NCBI GenBank assembly: GCA_019454045.1
Contig: SKCR01047755.1
Span: 1-64,000, forward strand
From: Zanthoxylum bungeanum
Lineage: Eukaryota > Streptophyta > Magnoliopsida > Sapindales > Rutaceae
Length of the DNA stretch: 64,000 nt
Direction: 5' to 3'
Shown here: positions 24,812-33,479 of the stretch, piece by piece
Numbering within the stretch: the stretch's first letter is position 1
Layout of the letters: each line of letters begins with the position of its first letter
Position numbers and translations under genes: made by a program
The notes under the pieces: generated by a model
What the model was told of the DNA's origin: nothing
Database searches by the model: none
Seen by the model: only the letters and a program-made list of their open reading frames with translations

Positions 24812-25260
24812 GCGTCGCGACGCCAAAGCCTCAGCGTCGCGACGCTGGATTTTTCACTATTTGGTTGACGTGGCACGATGAGAAGGCGACACGTGGCATG
24901 GCGGCTGACTGTTGAAGCGACACGTGGCAAGGCGGCTAAGACTCAATTATTATGCTGACGTCATTGGTGACGTGTCACTGTTCATGACGTCATTGGTGAC
25001 GTCACTCTGATGATGTGGAAGACAACGTGGCGACACGTGGGGCGGCGGCCGTCAGACGAATGAGAGGTTGACACGTGTCGCGCTGTGATTGGCTGATGAT
25101 GACATGGCATGTTGACTCGGTTGACTTGCTGATGTGGCTGCTGATGTGGACGATGATGTGGCGACACGTAGGATGACACGTGGGGCGGTGGCCGTCCAAG
25201 CAATAGGATTTCGACACGTGGCAAGGCGCATTTTAGCATCTCTGTTGTGATGGTGACACA
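24812..25260 (-). promoter_or_regulatory. Upstream bZIP/G-box and palindrome cluster
   Basis: CACGTG hexamers lie at 24890, 24921, 25034, 25072, 25177 and 25215, mostly as GACACGTGGC. TGACGTCA-type sites lie near 24957, 24985 and 25001. Paired GCGTCGCGACGC palindromes sit next to the TATA box. In plants, G-box and TGACGTCA cores are bound by bZIP (and bHLH) factors; stress or ABA response is inference. The cluster is repeated in the three other A1/A2 LTRs. Confidence 0.6.
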
Positions 25261-25572
25261 TGTCACGGCGCACGTTAGCAAAGTCAACTTTTCTCAGATT
25301 CTGATTTTTGTGGACCCGGCGCATGTTAGCAGATTCGGCGCACGCTGGGCGTCGCGGCGCGCAGTATTCCAGCGTCGCGACGCGCAAGAGACGAAAATAT
25401 CCCTGTTGACGCATTTTTGTCCGGTTTTGCCTCAAATTGCCTCCAGTGCTTTCCAAACTTTATTTATCTACAAAATAACACAAAACACATCAAAACATTC
25501 ACAAAACTCAAGAAACTATACAAAATATTAGATTAAATGAGTGGGAAATAGTGATATAAATACCACTCATCA

Positions 25573-25586
25573 CACCCCCAAACCTA
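25573..25586 (-). other. Polypurine tract of A1
   Basis: The minus strand reads AGGTTTGGGGGTG just before the TGATGAGTGG start of the 3' LTR. Confidence 0.8.
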
Positions 25587-26142
25587 ACATTTTGCTAGTC
25601 CTCGAGCAAAATACAAAATGGAATAACATAATAAAATTTAACTAAACCATTTTCGTAGGGATCACGGTTGCATTTAGCATATGCAACAAGCCTTTAACCC
25701 CTAGGTGTCCCTAGTGGACGAGTGTAGTCTCGTGAGGGTTTACAGCAATGATACCCACAAACATTTTACAAAAGTAAAATTAGTTAAAACTAATGCAGAC
25801 AAAAGCAAAAAGACAAGCGAAAAGAGAGAAAAAAAAAAAATTAGTAACTAATCAGGTGAAACTTCTACTACAAGTTACTAGTTGTTTTGTTTCTTTCTAA
25901 ATTACCGAATAAGTAAATTCTCCGATTATTTTTATCTTTCTTCATATACACAGTCAACATAATATTAAACAACTCATTTTTGCCCACAACAGTCATAAGT
26001 GTAGTTGATAAGAGAGTAATATTTTTGTCCTAAAGTTCTATCAGATTTCACACCTTTTTGTAGTAATGGAATAATTTTCTGATTTTTCTGATTTTTTCTT
26101 TGCTTTTTCTGAATTTTGACTATTTATTTATATACAATACCT

Positions 26143-26371
26143 TCCGTCTATGTAGCGAGCTTTGGGTCGGTGGCTCCTAAACCAGTTGGCTTTAGGGCAC
26201 CAGGTGTTAAGACACCCCTACGAACTTAATTACTCAGACTTCAGATATGAATATATTTTTGCAGTATCTTCGATCCATGTAACGAGCTTTGGGCCAATGT
26301 CTCCCAAACCAGTTGGTTTTAGGGCACTAGGTGTTAAAACACCCTTACAGACTTAATAACCCGGATCTTAG
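26143..26371 (-). repeat. Tandem ~120-bp duplication with conserved hairpins in the A1 3' region
   Basis: Two units share GTAGCGAGCTTTGGG, CAAACCAGTTGGCTTTAGGG and a short hairpin: GGTGTTAAGACACC (26203-26216) and GGTGTTAAAACACC (26330-26343). The duplication is retained in A3 (41395-41620) and A2 (48940-49170). A 31-T tract follows at 26395-26425. It lies between the LOG stop codon and the polypurine tract. Confidence 0.85.
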
Positions 26372-26388
26372 ATACTTTATTTTTGTAC

Positions 26389-26427
<39 letters not shown>

Positions 26428-26941
26428 TCCATAACTATGTATAGATGCTTCCTCCAATTAAACTATAGCACGGAATATTACAAATTTTTCAATTACAGCT
26501 CATGTCTGTATGTTACTATGTATGTTGATAATACCTGTCAAATGAGCATATGAAGATTCATTTTAGTCAGTATTATGGAGAATTCACAAATTAAATAATT
26601 CAAAAGGAAATAAACAAAAATTAACTTATTTCGAAATAAATGGTTTGAAATACGTCTCAAGAGTGGAAACTCCTTACTCGGCTATTTCTTACCAATTCAC
26701 CTTTTTAGTCAAAATAAAAACACAAAAAAAAAACAAAATATTTTTGTAATTTTTGAAAATTTTTCAATTTTTTTGTATTTTTTCGAAAAATTTTGGACTA
26801 AAAATAAAAACACAATACAAACAAGTACTATTAACTATACCTCACCCCCAAACCTAAATGAGACATTGTCCTCAATGTCTTAAACAGTAGAAGAAGAGTT
26901 TAGAAAATAATACCTGGTTAGTTGAAATTCTACAGGAAAAA

Positions 26942-27595
26942 TTACAGGTTAAGATCCAGATTAATTCGACGTCTCTTACCACGATCGTCCTCGGACCAAT
27001 TTATCTTTGAAATGATAGGGTCAACTTTCGGTTCATAGGCTATGAGTTGATCAATTAAATCTGGAGCAGTTCTGGCAGTAAAGAGGAGTTCTTTTAAAGG
27101 TTTTGACACGAACCCATTTCTTCGAGCATCATCAAGAAACACACAAAGAAAATCATAAAACCCATCAACGTTGTACAGCCCAATTGGTTTCTGGTGTATG
27201 TTTAGGTTCGCCCAAGATAGTACAATAAAAATTTCCTCCAATGTGCCCAAGCCACCTGGCAAAGCAATAAAAGCATCAGAACGGTTAATCATTTCTACCA
27301 GTCGTTCAGACATACCTGGTACGATCAGTTCCTCTCCGTTTGTTGGTTCAATAAGATTTGCTTCTGCCAAGGGTTTTGGTACGATTCCCAAAACATGACT
27401 GCCTCCTTCCTGTACAGCCTTTGAAACGATCCCCATAAGTCCAAGATTACCTCCGCCATATATTAAGTGTATATTCCTTGCTGCTAAGACTCGACCCAAT
27501 TCCTGTGCTGCTTCTATGTATTGTGGTTTAGTTCCAACAGTACTACCGCAAAACACACAAATGTTTTCAACTCGTCTTCTTGAAGTGGCTTCCAT
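26942..27595 (-). CDS. LOG-family cytokinin riboside 5'-monophosphate phosphoribohydrolase carried by A1
   Basis: LOG enzymes release active cytokinin bases from their riboside 5'-monophosphates. This 217-aa frame covers the whole family length. Visible are ICVFCGS at 12-18, the nucleotide-binding YGGGNLGLMG at 46-55, MSER with the catalytic-type Arg98, and PGGLGTLEE at 113-121 with Glu121. After the usual LOG C-terminus comes an unusual tail: KRRR (207-210), then INLDLNL to the stop, a basic cluster plus an LxLxL EAR-type repression motif. The frame is intronless, whereas plant LOG genes normally have several introns, so it was probably captured through RNA. The ATG has A at -3 and G at +4. 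It lies in the element's sense strand between the integrase end and the 3' LTR. Enzyme activity and nuclear action are inference; family assignment is firm. Confidence 0.93.
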   Translation of the reverse strand: MEATSRRRVENICVFCGSTVGTKPQYIEAAQELGRVLAARNIHLIYGGGNLGLMGIVSKAVQEGGSHVLGIVPKPLAEANLIEPTNGEELIVPGMSERLVEMINRSDAFIALPGGLGTLEEIFIVLSWANLNIHQKPIGLYNVDGFYDFLCVFLDDARRNGFVSKPLKELLFTARTAPDLIDQLIAYEPKVDPIISKINWSEDDRGKRRRINLDLNL

Positions 27596-27834
27596 GTTTT
27601 ACTCTGGATATCTTCAAATGTGCAATGATGAGTTGAATTTATAATACCTGAAAAAGGGTGAGTAAAAATAGCACAAGTATCTTCCAAAGGACGATTAGTA
27701 GCGAAATAGTAAAATAGATCGTGATAGTCAACAAGATCTGGATCCTGTCGGAGAAAATAAAAGAAAACAACAAAATAAATCACAAAAACATAAAGATATA
27801 ATATGTACAAGAAAAGTAACGACTTGATTGACGT
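27596..27834 (-). promoter_or_regulatory. LOG leader with conserved splice-acceptor-like site
   Basis: The minus strand reads CACCCTTTTTCAG then GTATTAT, with the acceptor-like CAG at 27648-27650, about 50 nt upstream of the LOG ATG. A3 keeps the same CACCCTTTTTCAG (42883-42895 region) although the surroundings have diverged. It may allow a spliced LOG message. The local 98-aa frame overlapping the LOG 5' end is a shadow. Confidence 0.35.
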
Positions 27835-28383
27835 CTATGCGTCAGGGACAAGCTTCCCATCCAATTTTCTTATAAATTGGCAAACAGGGTCTTTTTTAGT
27901 CAGATTCCCAAGACTTAACTGTTGTCTTTCGTTTTGAAATTGTGTATGTAATCTGCGAAATTCTATGTGAACATATCCACTGGGATGCGTCTCAAGAGTC
28001 GAAGATATATCATCTAAAGACTCCTTACTCAAGCCATCCCTAATGAATTCAATTTTGTCTTCGCGATTAATAGACACCATTCCTAAAGAACGACAACGAG
28101 TGTTGCAATTCCATCGTGCACATTTGTAACAAACACCCATTTGTTTAGCTCTACGTTTCTTTGCATAGGTGCTTCTTCCAAAACCAGGCAGATGTGAAAT
28201 AAAAGATTCAGAAGACTCACCTGCCAATCGAACTCTTGCTTCAATTACCCAACAAATATCATTGGGCACACCATGGATCGTCAGTAGTCTCATTCGTTCC
28301 AAGCGAGCTTTGTAAACTTTCAATAGAGATTTTTGTGGGAGAGAAGGAAATTGCTTGTGAAGACTTGCGAGAGCTTCTTCCAT
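27835..28383 (-). CDS. Accessory protein of unknown function with CX2CX4CX3C cluster (A1)
   Basis: 182 aa from MEEALASLHKQ. I chose this Met because the upstream 12 codons look non-coding and a TTTTTGCAG acceptor-like site lies between (28400-28402). I do not recognise the family. Visible features are a basic stretch AKKRRAK (74-80) and four Cys at 85, 88, 93 and 97 (CYKCARWNCNTRC), probably metal-binding, then a charged region (REDKIEF, LSKESLDDI) and LSLGNL near 156-161. It sits between the integrase C-terminus and LOG on the sense strand, and A3 has the same gene in the same place. It could derive from a host gene or from an Athila env-region ORF. Confidence 0.6.
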   Translation of the reverse strand: MEEALASLHKQFPSLPQKSLLKVYKARLERMRLLTIHGVPNDICWVIEARVRLAGESSESFISHLPGFGRSTYAKKRRAKQMGVCYKCARWNCNTRCRSLGMVSINREDKIEFIRDGLSKESLDDISSTLETHPSGYVHIEFRRLHTQFQNERQQLSLGNLTKKDPVCQFIRKLDGKLVPDA

Positions 28384-28522
28384 CTTGAAATGACTTAATC
28401 TGCAAAAACTAAAACACAAATATTAAATCACACCAAATCACAATATATACAAAAATTGCATGGGTTGCCTCCCTGCGAGCGCTAAGTTTTAAGTCGTCAG
28501 CTAGACGTTACTTCTCGAACGT

Positions 28523-28870
28523 TTATGCTGGATCTGAAAGTGTAACACTTTCTTTTTGTCGTTCCAACGATTCTCCCCAGTAGTGCTTGACACGCCTGTT
28601 CTTAACTTTGAAAGTTTTGTTGGAGTCAGGATCATGTATCTCAACGGCTCTATCTGGAAAAACTTTGGTGATCACAAATGGACCTGACCACCGTGATTTT
28701 GGCTTCCAAGGGAAGAATTTCCCCCTTGATTTGTTTAACAGTACCTTCTGCCCTGGTTCCAGTTGTATGCGCACTAATTTCTCATCATGTCTTTTCTTTA
28801 CCTTTTCTTTGTATAATTTGGCATTCTCAAAAGGCTGTTTGTGAAATTCCTCCCATTCGTTGAGTTGGTG
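28523..28870 (-). pseudogene. Integrase C-terminal remnant of A1
   Basis: MRIQLEPGQKVLL, then RGKFFPWKPKSRWSGPFVI and a conserved VKHYWGES end: the DNA-binding C-terminal domain of an Athila integrase. The catalytic core, RNase H and RT that should precede it are missing. At about 28870 the sequence passes directly into the protease region, so an internal deletion of several kb is the cause. Confidence 0.85.
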
Positions 28871-29483
28871 GAAGTTTCTCTTCTGTTACTTGTAGGACAA
28901 GACTTGGCTCTTTCAGTACAAAAGACGCTTTATCTTCAGGCTCCACAAGCAATTGACATGTTTTAAGTTTGTCAGTAGAACTTTGCATTGCATTGGAGTT
29001 CCGAATGGTATTGTGTATCACATCAAGTCTGAAACATTCCTCCTTCTTTTCATCGTCTGGTAAATTCATGGCCTTGAAAACATTGAATGTTACTTCTTGG
29101 TCCTGTACCCTCATGGTTAGTTCTCCTTTCTGTACATCAATAATGGTTCGACCTGTAGCCAGGAATGGTCTTCCGAGGATGATTGGCACGTCTGCGTCTT
29201 CCTCCATATCAAGGACAATAAAATCTGCTGGGAAAATGAATTTGTCAACTTTGACCAGCACATTCTCAACTATGCCTCTTGGAAATACGAGCGTTCGATC
29301 AGCAAGTTGCAGTGAGACTGAGGTAGGCATTGTTTCTCCGATTTGTAGTTTCCTGAAAATAGAAAAAGGCATCAAATTAATACTTGCACCTAAATCACAT
29401 AAAGCCTTACCAAAGTTATGTTCTCCTATGATGCAAGGAATGGTGAAACTGCCAGGATCTTTCAACTTCGGGGGAAGTTTCCT
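28871..29483 (-). CDS. Athila aspartic protease (A1)
   Basis: The retropepsin that cleaves Gag-Pol. The frame has the active-site motif CDLGASINLMP, the Athila-typical LQLADRTLVFPRGI and the second conserved loop IILGRPFLATGR. It follows the gag frame after an in-frame TAG (29484-29486) where relatives have Gln. RT no longer follows it because of the deletion. Confidence 0.85.
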
Positions 29484-31138
29484 CTAAATGATGGCGCTGC
29501 ATTCTTCTGTCAATGCTACTGTCTCGTAGTCTCCCAATCTCCGTTTTCGTGAAAGGATGTCTTTCATGAATTTGACATAACTGGGCATTTTTTCCAAGGC
29601 TTCAGCAAATGGTATGTTAATGTGCAGCTTTTTGAAAATCTCCAAGAAACGAGCAAACTGTTTGTCCAGTTTGTTTTTCTGAAGACGCTGAGGAAATGGT
29701 GGTGGTGGAGTGATCTGTTCTTCTTTTTCCTTTGCTTCTTTTTCTTCCATCTGTGGAACTGCATCTTTTGGAACTTCCTCAGCAGCTGTTTTGACTCCAA
29801 TATATTTGTTGATCTCAGTACCACTCTTAATATGATGGCATGACATTGCTCCTTTCCCATGTTCCTTGGATTTGGTTCTGTGTTGCTGGGAAGGGTACCT
29901 GGCGGTCTGTAACTCTGAGCGTTGGCCAGTTGTCCGATTTGATTCTCCAGTGCTTTGATGGAAGCTGATTGGCTCTGAAAGATAGCATCGTACTTTTTCA
30001 ACTGAGCCAGCACTTCTGCTATTCCTGGTTCATTTACCTGCGTTTGGCCTTTGTTCTGTTGCTGGAATCCAGGTGGTGGATAGTTCTGTTGTTGACCTGA
30101 ATTGTTACTCCATGAAAAATTAGGATGATTCCTCCACCCTGGGTTGTAGGTGTTGGAATATGGATTGTTCCCCTGCCTGTTGAAATTGTTGACATAATTC
30201 ACCGTTTCTTCATGTTGATTTGATTCTGGTGCTCCTCCATATGGTGAACTTGTGGATCCAGTGGTAAGAGTCTCCATGAATTTGCATATTTGATCTAGCT
30301 TGGTGTTGACTGCTGTATTAGCTCCAACCTCATATATTCCTGCAATTCTTTGAATCAAACTTCTTTCAGTTGGCCACAAAGAGTTGTTGTTGGCCATTTC
30401 TTCGATTAGATCCCAGGCTTGATCTTCTCCTTTTGCCATTAAAGCTCCTCCAGCAGCAGCATCAATTGTGGTTCTCATTATTCCAGAAAGCCCATTATAA
30501 AATGTTTGGACTTGAAGCCATTTTGGAATTTCATGGTGTGGACATTTCCGGAGTAAGTCTTTGTACCTTTCCCAAGCTTCGTACAGAGATTCTGAATCTT
30601 GCTGCACAAAGGATGTGATGTCATTCCTCAGTTTTCCGGTTCTGGCTGGTGGAAAATACTTTGCAAGAAATTTGGTGGCTAAAGCATTCCATGTTGTGAT
30701 AGACCCTGCTGGTAATGAATGTAGCCAGGCTTTAGCTCTGTCCTTCAAGGAGTATGGGAATACACGCAGTCTCATTGCTTCTTCAGCTTCTCGGTTGTAA
30801 TTGAAAGTACCGCAAACTTCCAGGAAGTTGCTGATGTGGGAATTAGGATCTTCAGTTGCATTTCCTCCAAACTGAACTGATTGTTGTATCATCTGAATGC
30901 AAGTTTTGATGTCACCCGCATTTGCTGGTAATGGAGGGAGTACAATGCATGAAATGAGTCTGTCAACCACCGGAATGGTTCTGTCTCGAATGGGAATTGG
31001 TGGTGCAACCTCCAAAGGTTCAGGTTCCATGTTGACTAAAGCTTCTTGAGCTTCTCGCCTTTCCCTTCTCAACTGTCTGATAGTTCTTTCAATTTCTGGG
31101 TCAAGCGGTCGTAGTTCAAAGCTTCTGGTTCGTCTCAT
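29484..31138 (-). pseudogene. Athila gag (A1), one frameshift and a terminal stop
   Basis: Starts MRRTRSFELRPLD. The retrotransposon Gag domain spans about residues 100-215 (FPYSLKDRAKAWLHSLPAG, ITTWNALATKFLAKYFPP, LYEAWERYKDLLRKCPHH). A Gln/Asn/Pro-rich linker follows. Near 29828 a 1-nt loss in the conserved ILRSG segment shifts the frame: the upstream 524-aa frame runs on as nonsense, while the true continuation (KSGTEINKYIG...LGDYETVALTEECSAII) is in the next frame to the TAG at 29484. I see no zinc knuckle. The capsid part could still be made. Confidence 0.88.
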
Positions 31139-31247
31139 GAAGGTTTATGAGAACCTGAAACACAAGAAAACAATAACAATAAGTAAAAAGAAATTAGATA
31201 CAAGTAAAAGTATCTAACCCCTAAACTAATAATAAAAGATAAATAAG

Positions 31248-31265
31248 TCCCCGGCAACGGCGCCA
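31248..31265 (-). other. Primer-binding site of A1 (tRNA-Asp type)
   Basis: The minus strand reads TGGCGCCGTTGCCGGGGA, complementary over 18 nt to a plant tRNA-Asp 3' end, as used by Athila. Equivalent sites: 51308-51325 (A2, identical) and 55508-55525 (A3, two changes). Confidence 0.9.
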
Positions 31266-31271
31266 AAAACT

Positions 31272-33479
31272 TGACCGGCGTAAACACACACGTATAACGC
31301 AAGCGTACGTATCGTTCAAGTAGTATAAAAAGTATCGATCCCACGAGGACTTAATACCTAAGTTATTAATTTTATGAGGTTAATGATTACTAGTATCTAT
31401 CAGGTTGTTTAACTGATTTGAAATAGCGACGATTCTAAATTTAAAGACAATAAAATAAAATTGTTTGAAAGTAGATTTTAAGAAAATTCAATATTAAAAC
31501 TATCCAGGGTTGTGATTTATTCCAATATTATATAAAGATAAAGTGGTTATTTTATAATTGGGTAATATATTGATTTATTAACCTGAAACACTAATTTATG
31601 TAAAAGCCTCTTCCGATGGTCAATTACAAATACCTAGTATAATCCAATTGAACCATATGTCTATGTCAACCAAATTACCTAGATTCATTACGATTAAGTT
31701 CCAATTAAGACTACCCCCGCCGACAGGTATATTCCTATCCTGTAAGGAAATCTATTGAAAGGGTTATCTATCCTTAAGGAAGATCGTGGGCTATTGAATC
31801 TAAGGTCTTAAACTTAAAATCCCTATGTCTAGTTCATTTTAAGTTTACCTAGTCAATTTAATTAATGGCCAGTTAATTAAAGAGCATTAAGATTAAGACT
31901 CAATAAATAAATCTTTATATTACCCAAATTATAATCTAACCCTTATAAACCCGTGACATTGAATTTCATCACAACCCTAGATATTAACTTAGTTATGACA
32001 CATAGCTAGGGCTGATAAAAACTTGAAAATAAAAGACATAAACTGCTGAAAAGTAATTGCGATAATGAAAATGCTGAAGAGAAAATTACAAATGAAATAA
32101 AATGCTAAGGTAAAAAGGAATTACTTTTAATATTACTAATTTAGATATCTCCCAATAAAATAATATATAAACTTATGAAATTATTTAATCAACCGACCAA
32201 TCTGGCGGTATCCTGATTAAGTCCAATTAAGTCCAACCAGCCATATAGGCGGTAATATTTGTCCATAATCCAGCCATAAAGGCGGTACCAAAATAAATTT
32301 ACCAACCGACCAGTCTGGCGGTATCCTTGATTAATCAGTTTCAAACCAACAGAAAATAAATTACCAACCGACCAATATAGCGGTATTCCTTTATTAATCA
32401 GAATTTTAAATAGTAAATATATTATTTTTAAGGGAGATTAATCTAAATAGCAATAGTAAAATAATTACCTTTCACCTTAGCATAGGGAAGTTACCTCCGC
32501 ATAGTGAATAGTAAAAACTGTAAAATAAAGAAAGTAAATTATTATTACTACAAACAGTAATTAAAATTATTACAAAAGTAAAAAGTAAAAAATAAAAATG
32601 AAAATTCTAGAGAGAGAAACTCCCTAATTACATAGAAGGAGTGAGAAAAGGTGTAATGAAAACTGAAAATTCGCGGCCTATTTATAGCAAAAAAAATTCA
32701 CTGTTTGGTCACTGTTCGCGCGTCGCGACGCCAAAGCCTCAGCGTCGCGACGCTGGATTTTTCACTATTTGGTTGACGTGGCACGATGAGAAGGCGACAC
32801 GTGGCATGGCGGCTGACTGTTGAAGCGACACGTGGCAAGGCGGCTAAGACTCAATTATTATGCTGACGTCATTGGTGACGTGTCACTGTTCATGACGTCA
32901 TTGGTGACGTCACTCTGATGATGTGGAAGACAACGTGGCGACACGTGGGGCGGCGGCCGTCAGACGAATGAGAGGTTGACACGTGTCGCGCTGTGATTGG
33001 CTGATGATGACATGGCATGTTGACTCGGTTGACTTGCTGATGTGGCTGCTGATGTGGACGATGATGTGGCGACACGTAGGATGACACGGGGGCGGTGGCC
33101 GTCCAAGCAATAGGATTTCGACACGTGGCAAGGCGCATTTTAGCATCTCTGTTGTGATGGTGACACATGTCACGGCGCACGTTAGCAAAGTCAACTTTTC
33201 TCAGATTCTGATTTTTGTGGACCCGGCGCATGTTAGCAGATTCGGCGCACGCTGGGCGTCGCGGCGCGCAGTATTCCAGTGTCGCGACGCGCAAGAGACG
33301 AAAATATCCCTGTTGACGCATTTTTGTCCGGTTTTGCCTCAAATTGCCTCCAGTGCTTTCCAAACTTTATTTATCTACAAAATAACACAAAACACATCAA
33401 AACATTCACAAAACTCAAGAAACTATACAAAATATTAGATTAAATGAGTGGGAAATAGTGATATAAATACCACTCATCA
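31272..33479 (-). mobile_element. 5' LTR of A1
   Basis: Near-identical to 23361-25572. TATA on the minus strand at 32678-32686. The same G-box cluster is present, with one box damaged (GACACGGGGG near 33085). Confidence 0.95.

Larger units (their letters stand above)
23361..25572 (-). mobile_element. 3' LTR of A1
   Basis: TGACCGGCG...CACTCATCA on the + strand. The promoter half (24770-25570) has TATAAATAG on the minus strand (24770-24778), two GCGTCGCGACGC palindromes (24812-24823, 24834-24845), six CACGTG boxes and several TGACGTCA/GTGACGTCAC sites. The other half has four CAACCGACCA/GCGGTATCC motifs (24270-24480). Confidence 0.95.
23361..33479 (-). mobile_element. Athila-clade element A1 carrying a LOG gene
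   Basis: This is an apparently complete insertion: 3' LTR 23361-25572, 5' LTR 31272-33479, a primer-binding site and a polypurine tract. CCAT lies on both flanks (23357-23360, 33480-33483). On the minus strand the order is gag, protease, a deletion that removes RT, RNase H and most of integrase, the integrase C-terminus, the zinc-cluster ORF and LOG. It therefore cannot move without help. By eye the two LTRs differ by only about eight substitutions plus a few 1-2 bp indels over 2.2 kb, so the insertion is recent. Confidence 0.92.

Noticed and set aside
25052..25456. 134-aa frame in the A1 LTR (and 157 aa at 32890-33363)
   Set aside because: Lies across the G-box promoter repeats; its His/Arg/Thr bias comes from the GACACGTGGC motifs.
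27171..27398. 75-aa frame opposite LOG (and 42417-42863 opposite the second LOG)
   Set aside because: Shadow of the LOG coding strand; no independent evidence.
27835..28419. Ribosomal S14-like protein, suggested by Cys pairs and basic residues
   Set aside because: The S14 C-terminal motifs are absent and the Cys spacing does not match; left as unknown.
30370..30800. Open frames opposite Athila gag, with a similar frame at 54591-54854
   Set aside because: Antisense shadows of the gag frame; some plant gypsy elements have antisense ORFs, but these have no recognisable content.
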